Shown here piece by piece: positions 1-9,292 of a DNA stretch of 64,000 nucleotides (positions within the stretch are counted from its first letter, which is position 1; every line of letters starts with the position of its first letter). The position numbers were made by a program, and so were the translations under genes. This stretch comes from Reyranella sp. (lineage in GTDB: Bacteria; Pseudomonadota; Alphaproteobacteria; Reyranellales; Reyranellaceae), in the NCBI RefSeq assembly GCF_004297405.1, contig NZ_SCVC01000004.1, forward strand, positions 186,001 to 250,000, in the 5' to 3' direction. A model generated the notes under the pieces. It saw only the letters and a program-made list of their open reading frames with translations, did no database searches and was not told the origin of the DNA.

Positions 1-147
1 GCCACAGTCTATGCAAAGCCCGCCGGCCGGCCGACGGTCGACAGCTTCATCACCGAAGTCAGCCAGGACACGTGGATCCTGTTCCCCTGGGATCAGGAGG
101 CCGTCATGGCGAAGACCATCATCGAGCTGAAAGGCAGTGGCCAATGA
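1..147 (+). CDS. C-terminal end of an unrecognised protein (partial)
   Basis: An open frame enters from the left edge and ends at TGA 145-147, giving 48 residues that finish ...ELKGSGQ. It contains an aromatic stretch ([12 protein letters not shown]) but no motif I can assign to a family. The stop overlaps the ATG of the next gene (ATGA, 144-147), so the two are probably translationally coupled in one operon. The frame is supported by this overlap and by the lack of a better start for the next gene further upstream. Function unknown. Confidence 0.55.
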   Translation, partial: ATVYAKPAGRPTVDSFITEVSQDTWILFPWDQEAVMAKTIIELKGSGQ

Positions 148-1157
148 AGTGCTACGTGATCCCGGCCCCCAAAGGCATCGATTCGCTCACCCTCGTTGAC
201 CGGCCCGCCCCCACACCGGGTCCGCGCCAGGTGCTTGTCCGGGTGCGCGCGACCTCGCTCAACTACCGCGATCTCCTGACCATCGAGGCGCAGTACGCCC
301 GCTCTGCCCCCAAGCCGGACCTTATTCCCTTGTCGGACGGGGCCGGCGAAGTGGTCGCCGTGGGTCCTGGCGTCAGCCGCGTGAAGGTGGGCGATCGCGT
401 CGCCGGCTGCTTCATGCAGAAGTGGGTCGGCGGCAACATAGACGACTCAGCCATGGCCTCGGCCATGGGTGGCGCCATCGATGGCATGCTGACCGAGCTT
501 GCAGTTCTGGAAGAGGACGGCGTGGTGAAGCTGCCGGCCGGCATGAGCTTCGAGGAAGGCGCCACCCTGCCCTGCGCCGGCCTCACTGCCTGGCATGCAC
601 TGGTCGAGATCGGCAATCTCAAGGCCGGTGACATCGTGCAGATCCAGGGCACCGGCGGTGTCTCCATCTTCGCCCTGCAGTTCGCCAGGATGTTCGGCGC
701 GCGCGTGATCGGAACCTCGAGCTCAACGGCCAAGGCCGAGCGGCTGAAGAAGATGGGGGCCGAGGCGGTCATCGACTACAAGGCCACGCCTGATTGGGAC
801 AAGGAAACGCTGAAGCTGACCGGTGGACGCGGCGCCGACGTCACAGTCGAGGTCGGCGGTGCCGGCACGCTTCCCCGCTCCTTCATGGCAACGCGGCTCG
901 GCGGCAGGATCGCTGTCATTGGCCTGCTCTCGGGCATGGCGACGCTCGATCCCATGCCGATCCTGCGTCGGAACCTGCGCGTGCAGGGCCTCTATGTCGG
1001 CAGCAAGCAGATGTTCGAGGCGATGAACCGCGCCATCGAGGCCAATGGTCTCAAGCCCGTCATCGACAAGGTGTTTCCTTTCGCCGAAGCGAAAGCGGCC
1101 TACCAGCATCTCAAGAGCCAAAACCACTTCGGCAAGATCGTCATCTCTCACGCCTAG
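144..1157 (+). CDS. Zinc-independent MDR-family NAD(P)H:quinone oxidoreductase / alcohol dehydrogenase-like protein
   Basis: A 337-residue medium-chain dehydrogenase/reductase. The N-terminal GroES-like domain has the family signature around residues 55-75 ([22 protein letters not shown]), and the Rossmann domain carries the nucleotide-binding turn [14 protein letters not shown] near residue 175. The cysteine/histidine pattern of structural and catalytic zinc is missing, as in the quinone oxidoreductase branch. The ATG at 144 ([11 protein letters not shown]) is chosen because it overlaps the preceding stop and begins the conserved domain; an ATG at 72 would add 24 residues that read as out-of-frame sequence of the upstream gene. 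It probably reduces a quinone or an alpha,beta-unsaturated carbonyl; the substrate is unknown. Confidence 0.85.
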   Translation: MKCYVIPAPKGIDSLTLVDRPAPTPGPRQVLVRVRATSLNYRDLLTIEAQYARSAPKPDLIPLSDGAGEVVAVGPGVSRVKVGDRVAGCFMQKWVGGNIDDSAMASAMGGAIDGMLTELAVLEEDGVVKLPAGMSFEEGATLPCAGLTAWHALVEIGNLKAGDIVQIQGTGGVSIFALQFARMFGARVIGTSSSTAKAERLKKMGAEAVIDYKATPDWDKETLKLTGGRGADVTVEVGGAGTLPRSFMATRLGGRIAVIGLLSGMATLDPMPILRRNLRVQGLYVGSKQMFEAMNRAIEANGLKPVIDKVFPFAEAKAAYQHLKSQNHFGKIVISHA

Positions 1158-1172
1158 GAAGCGCACGTCACC

Positions 1173-2147
1173 ATGATCAAGCGTCGTCTGTTCAGCGCCA
1201 GCCTGCTCGCTGCGCCCTTCGCAAGGCCCGCGTTCGCGCAGACCTGGCAACCGTCCGGCCCCATCAAGATGATCGTGGCGTATCCGGCCGGCGGCCCGAC
1301 CGACGTCATCGCGCGCATCGTCGCCGCCGACATCTCCGGCCCGCTGGGCCAGCAGGTCGTGGTCGAGAACATCTCGGGCGGCGCTGGCGCCATCGGCACG
1401 CGCACCGTCGCCAAGGCAAAGCCCGACGGACAGACGATCACGTTCGGCAACAACCAGACGCACGGCAACAACATGTTCATGTTGAAGGAGCCGGGCTACG
1501 ACGCGGTGAAGGATTTCGCGCCGCTGGCCGGCGCCGGCGCCTTCGAACATGTCTTCGTCGTGCGCAACGACCTGCCGGCCAAGAACATTCAGGACGTGAT
1601 CGCCCTGGCCAAGGCCAAGCCCGGCGAACTGAACTACGGCTCGACCGGTATCGGCTCGGGCTCGCACCTCTCGACCGAGCTCTTCATGGCGCGCACCGGC
1701 ACCAAGATGACCCACGTTCCCTATCGCGGCGCGTCGCCGTTGGTGCAGGACCTGGTCGGCGGTCGCATCGACCTCTCCAATTCGACGCTCCCGAGTGTGC
1801 TGGCCCAGATCAAGTCCGGCCAGATTCGCGCCGTGGCGCTGGGCAGCCCCAAGCGCAACCCGCATCTTCCTGAGGTCGCGACGCTGGAGGAACAGGGTGT
1901 AAAGGGCGCCAACGCCGCCTCCTGGGCCGCCTTCTTCGCGCCGGCCGGCACGCCGCAGCCGATCCTCGACCGCCTGTCGGCCGAGATCCTGAAGAGCCTC
2001 AAGAAGCCCGAGACCATCGAGAAGATCGACAAGCTCGGCTTCACCGTCGAGCCGCGCGACCCTGCGCAGTTCAAGCCCTATCAGGCGCAGGAGATCGCGA
2101 CCTGGGTGCAGATCGCCAAGGATGCCGGCATCCAGCCGGGGGAGTAA
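1173..2147 (+). CDS. Bug/TctC-family tripartite tricarboxylate transporter substrate-binding protein
   Basis: A 324-residue periplasmic binding protein. The signal peptide (MIKRRLFSASLLAAPFARPAFA) is followed by the Bug-family start WQPSGPIKMIVAYPAGGPTD. The typical ligand-loop segments follow, including YRGASPLVQDLVGGRIDL and a C-terminal PAGTPQPILDRL segment. Such proteins bind carboxylates for TctAB permeases, but no TctA or TctB gene is in the window, so this is an orphan receptor as is common in proteobacteria. It sits 15 bases after the quinone-oxidoreductase-like gene and 9 bases before the aldolase/dehydrogenase gene, which suggests co-transcription and a ligand related to the substrate of that enzyme. 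Confidence 0.92.
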   Translation: MIKRRLFSASLLAAPFARPAFAQTWQPSGPIKMIVAYPAGGPTDVIARIVAADISGPLGQQVVVENISGGAGAIGTRTVAKAKPDGQTITFGNNQTHGNNMFMLKEPGYDAVKDFAPLAGAGAFEHVFVVRNDLPAKNIQDVIALAKAKPGELNYGSTGIGSGSHLSTELFMARTGTKMTHVPYRGASPLVQDLVGGRIDLSNSTLPSVLAQIKSGQIRAVALGSPKRNPHLPEVATLEEQGVKGANAASWAAFFAPAGTPQPILDRLSAEILKSLKKPETIEKIDKLGFTVEPRDPAQFKPYQAQEIATWVQIAKDAGIQPGE

Positions 2148-2156
2148 GGCTTCGGC

Positions 2157-4193
2157 ATGGAAAACCTCTGGTCCGACGACGACGCAAAGGCAGCGATCGC
2201 ACGGCACGCGGCGAAAGGCATCAACGAGGACCTGGCGTTGCGCGTCTACACAACGCGCCTGCTGGGCGGCGAGCCGCGGCTGGTGCTGCATGGCGGTGGC
2301 AACACCTCCGTCAAAACGCGCATGGCCGACATCACCGGCGCCCAGGTCGACGTGCTCTGCGTCAAGGGTAGCGGCTGGGACATGGGCACGATCGAAGCGC
2401 CCGGCCTGCCGGCGGTACGGCTCGGCCCACTCGGCGAGCTGAAGGGGCTGCAGGCGCTCTCCGACGAGGACATGGTGAATGTCCAGCGCACCAACCTGCT
2501 CGACAGCAAGGCGCCCAATCCGTCGGTCGAGACGCTGCTGCACGCCTTCCTGCCGCACAAGTTCATCGACCACACGCACTCCAACGCCGTGCTGTCGCTT
2601 ACCGACCAGCCCGACGGCGAGGCGCTGGCAGCCGATGTGTTCGGCAAGCGCGCGGCACTGGTGCCGTACGTCATGCCGGGCTTCGCACTCGCCAAGAAGA
2701 CCGACGAGATCGCGCGCGCGAACTCCGACGCAGAAGGTCTGGTGCTGTTGAAGCACGGCATCTTCTCGATGGGCGCGACGGCCGAAGAGGCCTACGTGCG
2801 CATGATCGACCTGGTGACTTTGGCCGAGAAGCGGCTCGCCAAGGAAACGCGCAAGATCTTCCCGGGCGTGACTCTGCCGAAGGAGATTGCCTCGGTCGCC
2901 GAGGTAACGCCGATCCTGCGCGGGCTCCTGTCGTTGCCGGCCAAAGACGGCGGCCGCGAGGCGGCACAGCGCTTCGTGTTCGAGTTCCGCACAGGTCCGG
3001 AAATCCTGGCCTATGTCGGCGGCAAGGAGATCACCCGCTACAGCCAACAGGGCCCTGTGACGCCCGACCATGCGATCCGCACCAAGGGCGTGCCGCTGAT
3101 CGCGCCGGCGCCGCAGGCGGGCAAGCTCGATGTCTTCGCTACGGAAGCGAAGGCCGCACTCGACGCCTATGTTGCCGACTATCACGCTTACTTCGCGCGC
3201 CATAACGCCAAGCAGATGCCGCCGAAGAAGGAACTCGATCCGATCCCGCGCGTCGTGCTGGTGCCGGGCTTGGGCCTGTTCGGCGTCGGCAACAGCTCGA
3301 AGGATGCCAAGATCGCCGCCGACCTCGCGGAGACGACCGTGGCGGTCGTCGCCGATGCCGAGCGCCTTGGCCGCTACGAGTGCATCCCCGAGCCGGACAT
3401 TTTCGACATCGAATATTGGTCGCTGGAGCAGGCCAAGCTGGGCGCTGCGGCAGAGAAGCCGTTGGCGCGGCGCATCGTGGCGGTGACGGGCGGCGGTTCG
3501 GGCATCGGCGCGGCCACGGCCGCTGCCTTCGCCCGCGAGGGCGCGGAAGTCGTCGTGCTCGACCGCGACGTCTCCAAGGTCAAAGGCTTCGCGATCGCCT
3601 GCGACGTGACCGATCTCAAGTCTGTGCGTGCCGCCTTCGACAAGATCGCCGCGACCTATGGCGGCGTCGACATCGTGGTGTCCAACGCGGGCGCCGCGTG
3701 GCAGGGCAAGATCGGTGAGGTCGACGAGGCGATCCTGCGTCAGAGTTTCGAACTCAACTTCTGGGCCCATCAGAGCGTGGCGCAGAACGCCGTTCGCATC
3801 ATGAAGGCGCAGGGGCTGGGCGGTTGCCTGCTGTTCAACGCCTCCAAGCAAGCGGTCAACCCCGGCGCCGACTTCGGACCCTATGGGCTGCCGAAGGCCG
3901 CGACCCTGTTCCTCAGCCGCCAGTATGCACTCGACTACGGCGCCGATGGCATCCGCTCCAACGCCGTGAATGCCGATCGGATCCGGTCGGGTCTGCTAAC
4001 CGACGAGATGATCGCACAGCGGTCCAAGGCACGCGGCCTCAGCGAAGCCGACTATATGGGCGGCAACCTGTTGGGCATCGAGGTGACCGCCGACGACGTG
4101 GCACAAGCCTTCGTTTCGCTGGCCAAAGCGGCGAAGACGACGGGCGCTGTCATCACCGTCGACGGTGGTAACATCGCGGCGGCTCTTCGCTAA
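2157..4193 (+). CDS. Bifunctional class II aldolase / short-chain dehydrogenase (rhamnulose-1-phosphate aldolase/alcohol dehydrogenase type)
   Basis: A 678-residue fusion. Residues 1 to about 430 form a class II aldolase/adducin domain with LHGGGNTSVKT, the metal-ligand histidines of HTHSNAVLSLTD, and LLKHGIFSMG. Residues from about 437 form an SDR domain with the NAD motif VTGGGSGIGAA, the strand VSNAGA and the catalytic YGLPK (YxxxK). The architecture matches RhaD-like enzymes that cleave a ketose-1-phosphate and handle the resulting aldehyde. No rhamnose kinase, isomerase or DeoR regulator is nearby, so the true substrate could be another sugar or hydroxy-acid. Neighbours are a TctC receptor upstream and a TauD-type dioxygenase downstream. 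Confidence 0.9.
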   Translation: MENLWSDDDAKAAIARHAAKGINEDLALRVYTTRLLGGEPRLVLHGGGNTSVKTRMADITGAQVDVLCVKGSGWDMGTIEAPGLPAVRLGPLGELKGLQALSDEDMVNVQRTNLLDSKAPNPSVETLLHAFLPHKFIDHTHSNAVLSLTDQPDGEALAADVFGKRAALVPYVMPGFALAKKTDEIARANSDAEGLVLLKHGIFSMGATAEEAYVRMIDLVTLAEKRLAKETRKIFPGVTLPKEIASVAEVTPILRGLLSLPAKDGGREAAQRFVFEFRTGPEILAYVGGKEITRYSQQGPVTPDHAIRTKGVPLIAPAPQAGKLDVFATEAKAALDAYVADYHAYFARHNAKQMPPKKELDPIPRVVLVPGLGLFGVGNSSKDAKIAADLAETTVAVVADAERLGRYECIPEPDIFDIEYWSLEQAKLGAAAEKPLARRIVAVTGGGSGIGAATAAAFAREGAEVVVLDRDVSKVKGFAIACDVTDLKSVRAAFDKIAATYGGVDIVVSNAGAAWQGKIGEVDEAILRQSFELNFWAHQSVAQNAVRIMKAQGLGGCLLFNASKQAVNPGADFGPYGLPKAATLFLSRQYALDYGADGIRSNAVNADRIRSGLLTDEMIAQRSKARGLSEADYMGGNLLGIEVTADDVAQAFVSLAKAAKTTGAVITVDGGNIAAALR

Positions 4194-4230
4194 GGCGGCC
4201 ACTGGCGGGGAGCCCATATGGGAGGCTCCG

Positions 4231-5115
4231 TTGCCAATCGAGACACATCCCCTCCACCGCCACATCGGCGCGACGATGACCGGCGTCGACGTGCGCCGGC
4301 CGCAGACGGCCGACGACGTCGCCGCCATCGAGGCTGGCATGGACAGGCACGCCGTGCTCGTGCTGCCCGGCCAGGATATCGACGACCAGCAGCAGCTCGC
4401 ATTCACGCGCAATTTCGGTCCCTTGCAGGAAGGTGCCAACACCACGCTGACGGCGACCACTCTGCGTCTCGGCGCTGCATTCGCTGACGTCTCCAATCTC
4501 GACAAGGACAACCAGCGCCTGGAGCGCAACGACCGTCGCCGCATGGCGGCGCTGGGCAATCGGTTGTGGCACTCCGATGCCACGTTCCGGATCGTTCCCG
4601 CGCGCTATTCGCTGCTGAGCGGCCGCATCACCACGACCAACGGCGGCAACACCGAGTTCGCCGACATGCGCGCGGCCTACGATGCACTCGACCCGGCAAC
4701 CAAGGACGAGATCGAGGATCTCGTCTGCGAGCACTCCCTGATCTACTCGCGTGGTCAGCTCGGCTTCACCGACTTCACCGACGCGGAGCGCCACAGCATG
4801 CGGCCGGTGCTGCACCGTCTCGTGCGCACGCATCCCGTCACCGGGCGGAAGTCATTGCTGCTGTCGGCGCATATCGGCGCCATCGTCGGCTGGCCGCGGC
4901 CCGAAGCCATGTCCTTCATCCGTGACTTGATGGAACACGCCACACAGCCCGAGTTCGTCTACGCCCATCGCTGGACGCGGCACGACTTCGTGATCTGGGA
5001 CAATCGCACGACCATGCACCGCGTGCGCCGCTTCGACGATCTCAACATCGTGCGCGATATGCGCCGCACCACGACCATGAGCGAAGGCCCGACGGTGGCG
5101 CAGCAAGCGGCGTAG
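4231..5115 (+). CDS. TauD/TfdA-family Fe(II)/2-oxoglutarate-dependent dioxygenase
   Basis: A 294-residue 2-oxoglutarate dioxygenase. It begins with the family pattern PLHRHIGATMTGVDV, has the HxD iron motif (His114, Asp116 in LWHSDATF) and the distal histidine His263 in TTMHRVRRF. The segment WTRHDFVIWDN is typical of TauD/TfdA enzymes. I chose TTG 4231 because GGGAGG lies five bases upstream and the conserved domain starts at once. An in-frame ATG at 4165 would overlap the aldolase gene by 29 bases and add 22 residues without family similarity. Likely acts on an organic acid, ether or sulfonate; the substrate is not readable. Confidence 0.85.
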   Translation: MPIETHPLHRHIGATMTGVDVRRPQTADDVAAIEAGMDRHAVLVLPGQDIDDQQQLAFTRNFGPLQEGANTTLTATTLRLGAAFADVSNLDKDNQRLERNDRRRMAALGNRLWHSDATFRIVPARYSLLSGRITTTNGGNTEFADMRAAYDALDPATKDEIEDLVCEHSLIYSRGQLGFTDFTDAERHSMRPVLHRLVRTHPVTGRKSLLLSAHIGAIVGWPRPEAMSFIRDLMEHATQPEFVYAHRWTRHDFVIWDNRTTMHRVRRFDDLNIVRDMRRTTTMSEGPTVAQQAA

Positions 5116-5121
5116 CGGCAA

Positions 5122-6699
5122 TCAGCCGGATATTCGATCGAGATATGTGACGAGGCCGGCGTCCCGGTACGACTTACCGCGCCAGCCGATGTATCCGTCG
5201 GGCCGGATGAGGAAGGCCGCTGCAACGGAACCATAAGTGTGTGCAACTGAGTTTTCGACGTCGCGGTAAAGGGCGATGCCCGCCTGCTCATTCACGCCTT
5301 CTTCCTGAACGATGCCGACGATCCGTAGGGGAATTCGGGAACGGCTGGAGATCTTGCGTGTGAACGCCGCAAGGTCCGGCGCCTCCTCGCGCCCAAGGTG
5401 AACGAGAAGGACATGCTCCGTGCCACGCAGGACATCGAACAGGCGCACGGGAAACCCAACGCCCTGACGCCTCAACCCGGTGCTATCGGGCGCGCGATCG
5501 CCGGCAACCGGACCAGCGTCGACAGGACCGGCATCGTCCTGAATCCAGGCAGTACCGTTGTAGGATATGCGGACCTGCGTATCGGCCAGACGATCCGGCT
5601 TCGCGTCGCGACCATGGCTCTCGTTCGCCGCGCGCGTGCGGGCGACGACATCGGCGCCGACGGGGCGGCGTTCGGCCTCGTAGCTGTCGAGCAGCTTTTC
5701 CGAAGCCGCGCCGCCAAGCACCAGCGCGAGCTTCCAGGCAAGGTTGTAGGCATCCTGAATGCCGGTGTTCATGCCCTGCCCGCCGGTCGGCGGATGGATG
5801 TGTGCCGCATCGCCCGCCAGGAAGGCACGGCCGCGGCGATACTGGGCGGCAAGCCGCATGCTGATGCGGAACATCGACGACCAGCGCAGATCCGACAGGC
5901 GGGGCTTGTCGGGAATCAGACTATCAGCAACGGCCTGGATGTCGCCGAGCCCGGGACCGCGAGCCTCCGACTGGATGCCGTGGTCGGAACCACCACTTTG
6001 CGCCAACTCCGACGGGGCGATCATCGACACCCGGTAACGGCCGGGCTCTGGCAGGGGAATGGCGACGAACATGTCCGGCGCCGCGTTATCGACGAGGCGC
6101 AACGCACGCAACGCCATCCCACGCGGCAAGTCCCAGGCGACGTGGACGTCGCCCAGCATGAACGTCATGGGCATCGCTTCGCCTTCGAAAGCAATGCCGA
6201 GCGCGTGACGCACCGTGCTGTGCGCGCCATCGCAGCCGATCACGTATCGGAAGGTCGCATTTTCCGTGCCACCGTCGAGGCGTTCGAGCCTGGCTGAGAT
6301 GCCCTTCTCATCTTGCTGCAACGAGTGCAGGCCCGTGCCGCGCTCGACGGTAATGCCGAAGCGGCCGAGATGGCGAGCGAGCAGGCGTTCGGTCTCGTAT
6401 TGCGGCAAGCCGAGCTGCGAATAAGGCAGATCCGACAGATCCTGATGGGCGTCGTTGGGCGGATGGCCATGAATGATCGACCGAAGGCCCTCGATCCAGA
6501 GTCCGGCGTCGATCATTTCGCGGGCGATACCCATGTCGTCCCACACTTCGAGCGTGCGCGGCGTAACGCCGATGGCGCGGCAATAGGGCGAAGGCTTTTC
6601 GAGACGATCGACAATGCGGCACCGCACACCATGCCGCGCGAGTTCGGCCGCCATCGTCAAACCAACCGGCCCGGCGCCAACGACCAGCACATCGACCAT
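5122..6699 (-). CDS. FAD-dependent aromatic hydroxylase (PheA/TfdB-type monooxygenase)
   Basis: A 525-residue class A flavoprotein monooxygenase. It has the N-terminal dinucleotide fold VLVVGAGPVGLTMAAEL, the DG motif GCDGAHSTVRHALGI, and the FAD-binding FLAGDAAHIHPPTGGQG. The C-terminal thioredoxin-like region expected of phenol or chlorophenol hydroxylases is present from about residue 400. The start has GGAG ahead of it. It lies 11 bases after a GST gene on the same strand, the pairing seen in chloroaromatic degradation where the GST removes halide or conjugates quinones. The gene ends seven bases from the stop of the convergent dioxygenase. Confidence 0.9.
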   Translation of the reverse strand: MVDVLVVGAGPVGLTMAAELARHGVRCRIVDRLEKPSPYCRAIGVTPRTLEVWDDMGIAREMIDAGLWIEGLRSIIHGHPPNDAHQDLSDLPYSQLGLPQYETERLLARHLGRFGITVERGTGLHSLQQDEKGISARLERLDGGTENATFRYVIGCDGAHSTVRHALGIAFEGEAMPMTFMLGDVHVAWDLPRGMALRALRLVDNAAPDMFVAIPLPEPGRYRVSMIAPSELAQSGGSDHGIQSEARGPGLGDIQAVADSLIPDKPRLSDLRWSSMFRISMRLAAQYRRGRAFLAGDAAHIHPPTGGQGMNTGIQDAYNLAWKLALVLGGAASEKLLDSYEAERRPVGADVVARTRAANESHGRDAKPDRLADTQVRISYNGTAWIQDDAGPVDAGPVAGDRAPDSTGLRRQGVGFPVRLFDVLRGTEHVLLVHLGREEAPDLAAFTRKISSRSRIPLRIVGIVQEEGVNEQAGIALYRDVENSVAHTYGSVAAAFLIRPDGYIGWRGKSYRDAGLVTYLDRISG

Positions 6700-6710
6700 G
6701 GACCAGTCTC

Positions 6711-7352
6711 CTATCGTCCGTTGATCTCGGTATCCTTCTTCGGGATGAGATCGTAGGGCAGCGCAAAGCCTGGCATTGCCATCAAACGATCGCGCCAGGC
6801 GGCGAGGTTCGGGCGCGCGTCGAGCGACAGGCCGCCTTCCGCCGCGAACACCATGCGGCCCCAGCAGCCGATATCGGCGATCGAGCAGGCATCACCCACC
6901 AACCACTCGCGACCGGCGAGCGACTTGTCGGCGAAATCGAGCGCGGCTTCGGCCTGGGGCCGGAAGAAGTTCACGATCTCGGGTGAGACATCCGGGCGAA
7001 AGCGGGCGAAGTGACGAACGCGCGCCACGTTGGTGATCGCGTCGTTCTCCCAGGAGAGCCACTCGCGCGCCTGCCAGCGGTGCTGCTCCGTCTTCGGCTC
7101 GAAATGGCCCGTGGCGCGCGCGAGATAGTCGAGGATCACATTCGACATCACGATCGTCAGGCCACGGTGGCGCAACACCGGCACCTGGCCGTAGCGATTG
7201 ATCGCGAGATGCGCGGCCTCCTTCTGCACGCCGTTCTTCAGGTTGACGGTGCGGAAGGAAAACGGCAGCCCCGAGAGCGCCAGGAAAAGCATCGGCTTGT
7301 AGCTCGAGCTGGACGTGAAACTGCCGTGCAGAACGAGACGGTCGTCGCTCAT
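6711..7352 (-). CDS. Glutathione S-transferase family protein
   Basis: A 213-residue GST. The N-terminal thioredoxin-like domain runs LVLHGSFTSSSSYKPMLFLAL and contains the cis-proline element GQVPVLRHRG. An alpha-helical C-terminal domain carries the AGREWLVGDACSIADIGCWG segment with its N-capping/staple-like motif. The ATG at 7352 follows GGAG closely; an upstream in-frame extension to 7541 would overlap the divergent reductase gene and is rejected. Its position directly before the FAD hydroxylase suggests an operon in which it conjugates or reduces the hydroxylated product. Confidence 0.87.
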   Translation of the reverse strand: MSDDRLVLHGSFTSSSSYKPMLFLALSGLPFSFRTVNLKNGVQKEAAHLAINRYGQVPVLRHRGLTIVMSNVILDYLARATGHFEPKTEQHRWQAREWLSWENDAITNVARVRHFARFRPDVSPEIVNFFRPQAEAALDFADKSLAGREWLVGDACSIADIGCWGRMVFAAEGGLSLDARPNLAAWRDRLMAMPGFALPYDLIPKKDTEINGR

Positions 7353-7416
7353 GGGGGCTCCTATGGCCTTGCCGGGGTGCCTTTCGTACTCTGTCGCGTC
7401 TGTGGAGGAAACGAAC

Positions 7417-8445
7417 ATGACAGCGCTCAAGCGCCGCAAGGTCGGACGGACAAATCTGGAAGTGACGGAACTTGGACTAGGCGGCGCGCCCATGGGTGGC
7501 TTCCGAGCGACCATATCCGATGCTGAAGCGGTGACACTCACCGACTCGGGCTACGACGCGGGCATCCGCTACTTCGACACTTCGCCCTTCTATGGCTATG
7601 GCCGCAGTGAGTTGCGCATGGGCGCCGCGCTGCGCGAGAAGCCGCGGGAGAGCTATGTGCTCTCGACCAAGATCGGCCGCATCCTGCACGTCCGTAAACC
7701 GGGCGAAGCGCTGCCCAAGGAATTCCGCGAGAACGGCCTGCCGGGCTTCGTGCCGCAGTTCGACTACACTTACGATGGCGTCATGCGCTCGCTGGAGCAT
7801 TCGCATCTCCGGCTCGGCATCGATCGCATCGACATTGCCTTGATCCATGACGTCGACTTCTGGACCATCAAGGACCGGGCCATCCTCGACGAGCGCTTCA
7901 AGACGGTCATGGACTCCGGCTTTCGTGCCCTCGACGAGCTGCGCAAGGCCGGCATCATCTCGGCCATCGGCGTCGGCATCAACGAGGCCGACACCAGCAC
8001 GCGGTTCGTCAAGGCTGGCGACTTCGACTGCATGCTGCTGGCCGGCCGCTACACCCTGCTCGAGCAGGGCGCCCTCGAAGAGTTCCTGCCGGAATGCCAG
8101 AAGCGCGGCGTCTCCGTGATCCTGGGTGGCCCGTACAATTCGGGCATCCTCACCGGAAACGTGCAGGCAGGCGCCACGCACGACTATGTGGCAGCACCGG
8201 CCCACCTGATCGAGAAAGCACAGAAGATCGAGGCGGTGTGCCAGCGCCACAAGGTACCGCTCGGCGCCGCGGCGATGCAGTTCCCACTCTTCCACCCCGC
8301 CTTTTGTTCGGTGATCCCCGGAGCGCTCAGCGTCGCGGAAGTGCAGCAGAACGTGGCGCACATGAGTGCGAAGATTCCCATCGAGCTGTGGTCGGAGCTG
8401 AAACGCGAGAAGCTGCTCGACCCCGCCGCCCCCACGCCGAACTGA
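7417..8445 (+). CDS. Aldo/keto reductase (D-threo-aldose 1-dehydrogenase-like)
   Basis: A 342-residue AKR TIM barrel. The catalytic tetrad can be read: Asp and Tyr in RYFDTSPFYGYGRSE, Lys in YVLSTKIGR, and His in IALIHDVDF. The long insertion before YDGVMRSLEHSHLRLG is typical of the D-threo-aldose (L-fucose) 1-dehydrogenase subgroup. The ATG at 7417 follows GGAGG at good spacing. It diverges from the GST/hydroxylase pair across 64 bases and is followed after 10 bases by an amidohydrolase, which could hydrolyse a lactone made by this enzyme. Confidence 0.9.
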   Translation: MTALKRRKVGRTNLEVTELGLGGAPMGGFRATISDAEAVTLTDSGYDAGIRYFDTSPFYGYGRSELRMGAALREKPRESYVLSTKIGRILHVRKPGEALPKEFRENGLPGFVPQFDYTYDGVMRSLEHSHLRLGIDRIDIALIHDVDFWTIKDRAILDERFKTVMDSGFRALDELRKAGIISAIGVGINEADTSTRFVKAGDFDCMLLAGRYTLLEQGALEEFLPECQKRGVSVILGGPYNSGILTGNVQAGATHDYVAAPAHLIEKAQKIEAVCQRHKVPLGAAAMQFPLFHPAFCSVIPGALSVAEVQQNVAHMSAKIPIELWSELKREKLLDPAAPTPN

Positions 8446-8455
8446 GAGAGCCGCC

Positions 8456-9292
8456 ATGAAGATCGTCGACGCGCAGGTCCATATCTGGTCGCAGACCATC
8501 ACGCCGCCGAGCGGCCTGCATCGCAAGGTCTCCAGGTTCACCGCGGAGGAATGCCTCAAGGAAATGGACGAGGCCGGCGTCGATGCCGCGCTGATCCATC
8601 CCCCCTACAGTTGGGATCCGGACTCCGGTGCCGTGGCCCTCGCTGCCGCAAAGAAATACCCCGACCGTTTCGCCGTGATGGGCCAGTTCGCGCCCGACAA
8701 GCCGGAGAATCGCAAGCTGATCCAGGGTTGGCGCAACCAACCTGGCATGATGGGCCTGCGCTGGGCGCTGCTGTCGGATCAGGAGCAGAAGAAGCTGCAC
8801 GACGGCTCGCTCGACTGGGTCTGGCCGGCCGCCGAAAAGGAAGGCCTGCCGGTCGCCATGCTGGGCGGCCTGTTCCTCGACACGTTCCGCGACATCGCGG
8901 AGCGCCATCCGAACCTCAAGCTGATCCTCGATCATTGCGGGCTCAACCGGCACGGCCAGGACGAGGCAGCCTTCATCCATCTCGACAAGCTCGTGGCGCT
9001 AGCCAAGCTGCCCAATGTCGCGATCAAGGCAACAGGTGCGCCCCACTATTCGACCAAGGGCTATCCCTTCCGGAACATTCAGGACGGACTGCACCGCATC
9101 TTCGACGCCTTCGGCCCGAAGCGCTTCTTCTGGGGTACCGACATCACCCGCATGCAATGCAGCTATCGCCAGTGCGTTACCTTCTTCACCGAAGAACTGC
9201 CATGGCTCAAAGGCCGCGACCTCGAAGATGTGATGGGGCGCGGTCTCTGCGACTGGATCGGCTGGAAGCTGGAGACGCGCGCTACTTCTTGA
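8456..9292 (+). CDS. Amidohydrolase-family TIM-barrel metal-dependent hydrolase
   Basis: A 278-residue protein of the amidohydrolase-2 group (lactonases and decarboxylases). It starts MKIVDAQVHIW, a one-histidine-shifted form of the DxHxH metal motif, and has the barrel strands LILDHCGLN and RFFWGTDITRM with the late metal Asp. It follows the aldo/keto reductase by 10 bases, so the pair may oxidise a sugar to a lactone and open it. The stop lies inside the 3' end of the convergent CHRD gene (11-base overlap). Confidence 0.87.
   Translation: MKIVDAQVHIWSQTITPPSGLHRKVSRFTAEECLKEMDEAGVDAALIHPPYSWDPDSGAVALAAAKKYPDRFAVMGQFAPDKPENRKLIQGWRNQPGMMGLRWALLSDQEQKKLHDGSLDWVWPAAEKEGLPVAMLGGLFLDTFRDIAERHPNLKLILDHCGLNRHGQDEAAFIHLDKLVALAKLPNVAIKATGAPHYSTKGYPFRNIQDGLHRIFDAFGPKRFFWGTDITRMQCSYRQCVTFFTEELPWLKGRDLEDVMGRGLCDWIGWKLETRATS

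Noticed and set aside
723..3851. A 1042-codon open frame on the minus strand
   Set aside because: It runs antisense to three strong genes (quinone oxidoreductase-like, TctC, aldolase/SDR). Its translation is Arg/Asp/His/Ala-rich without domains, as expected when high GC removes stops from the antiphase frame.
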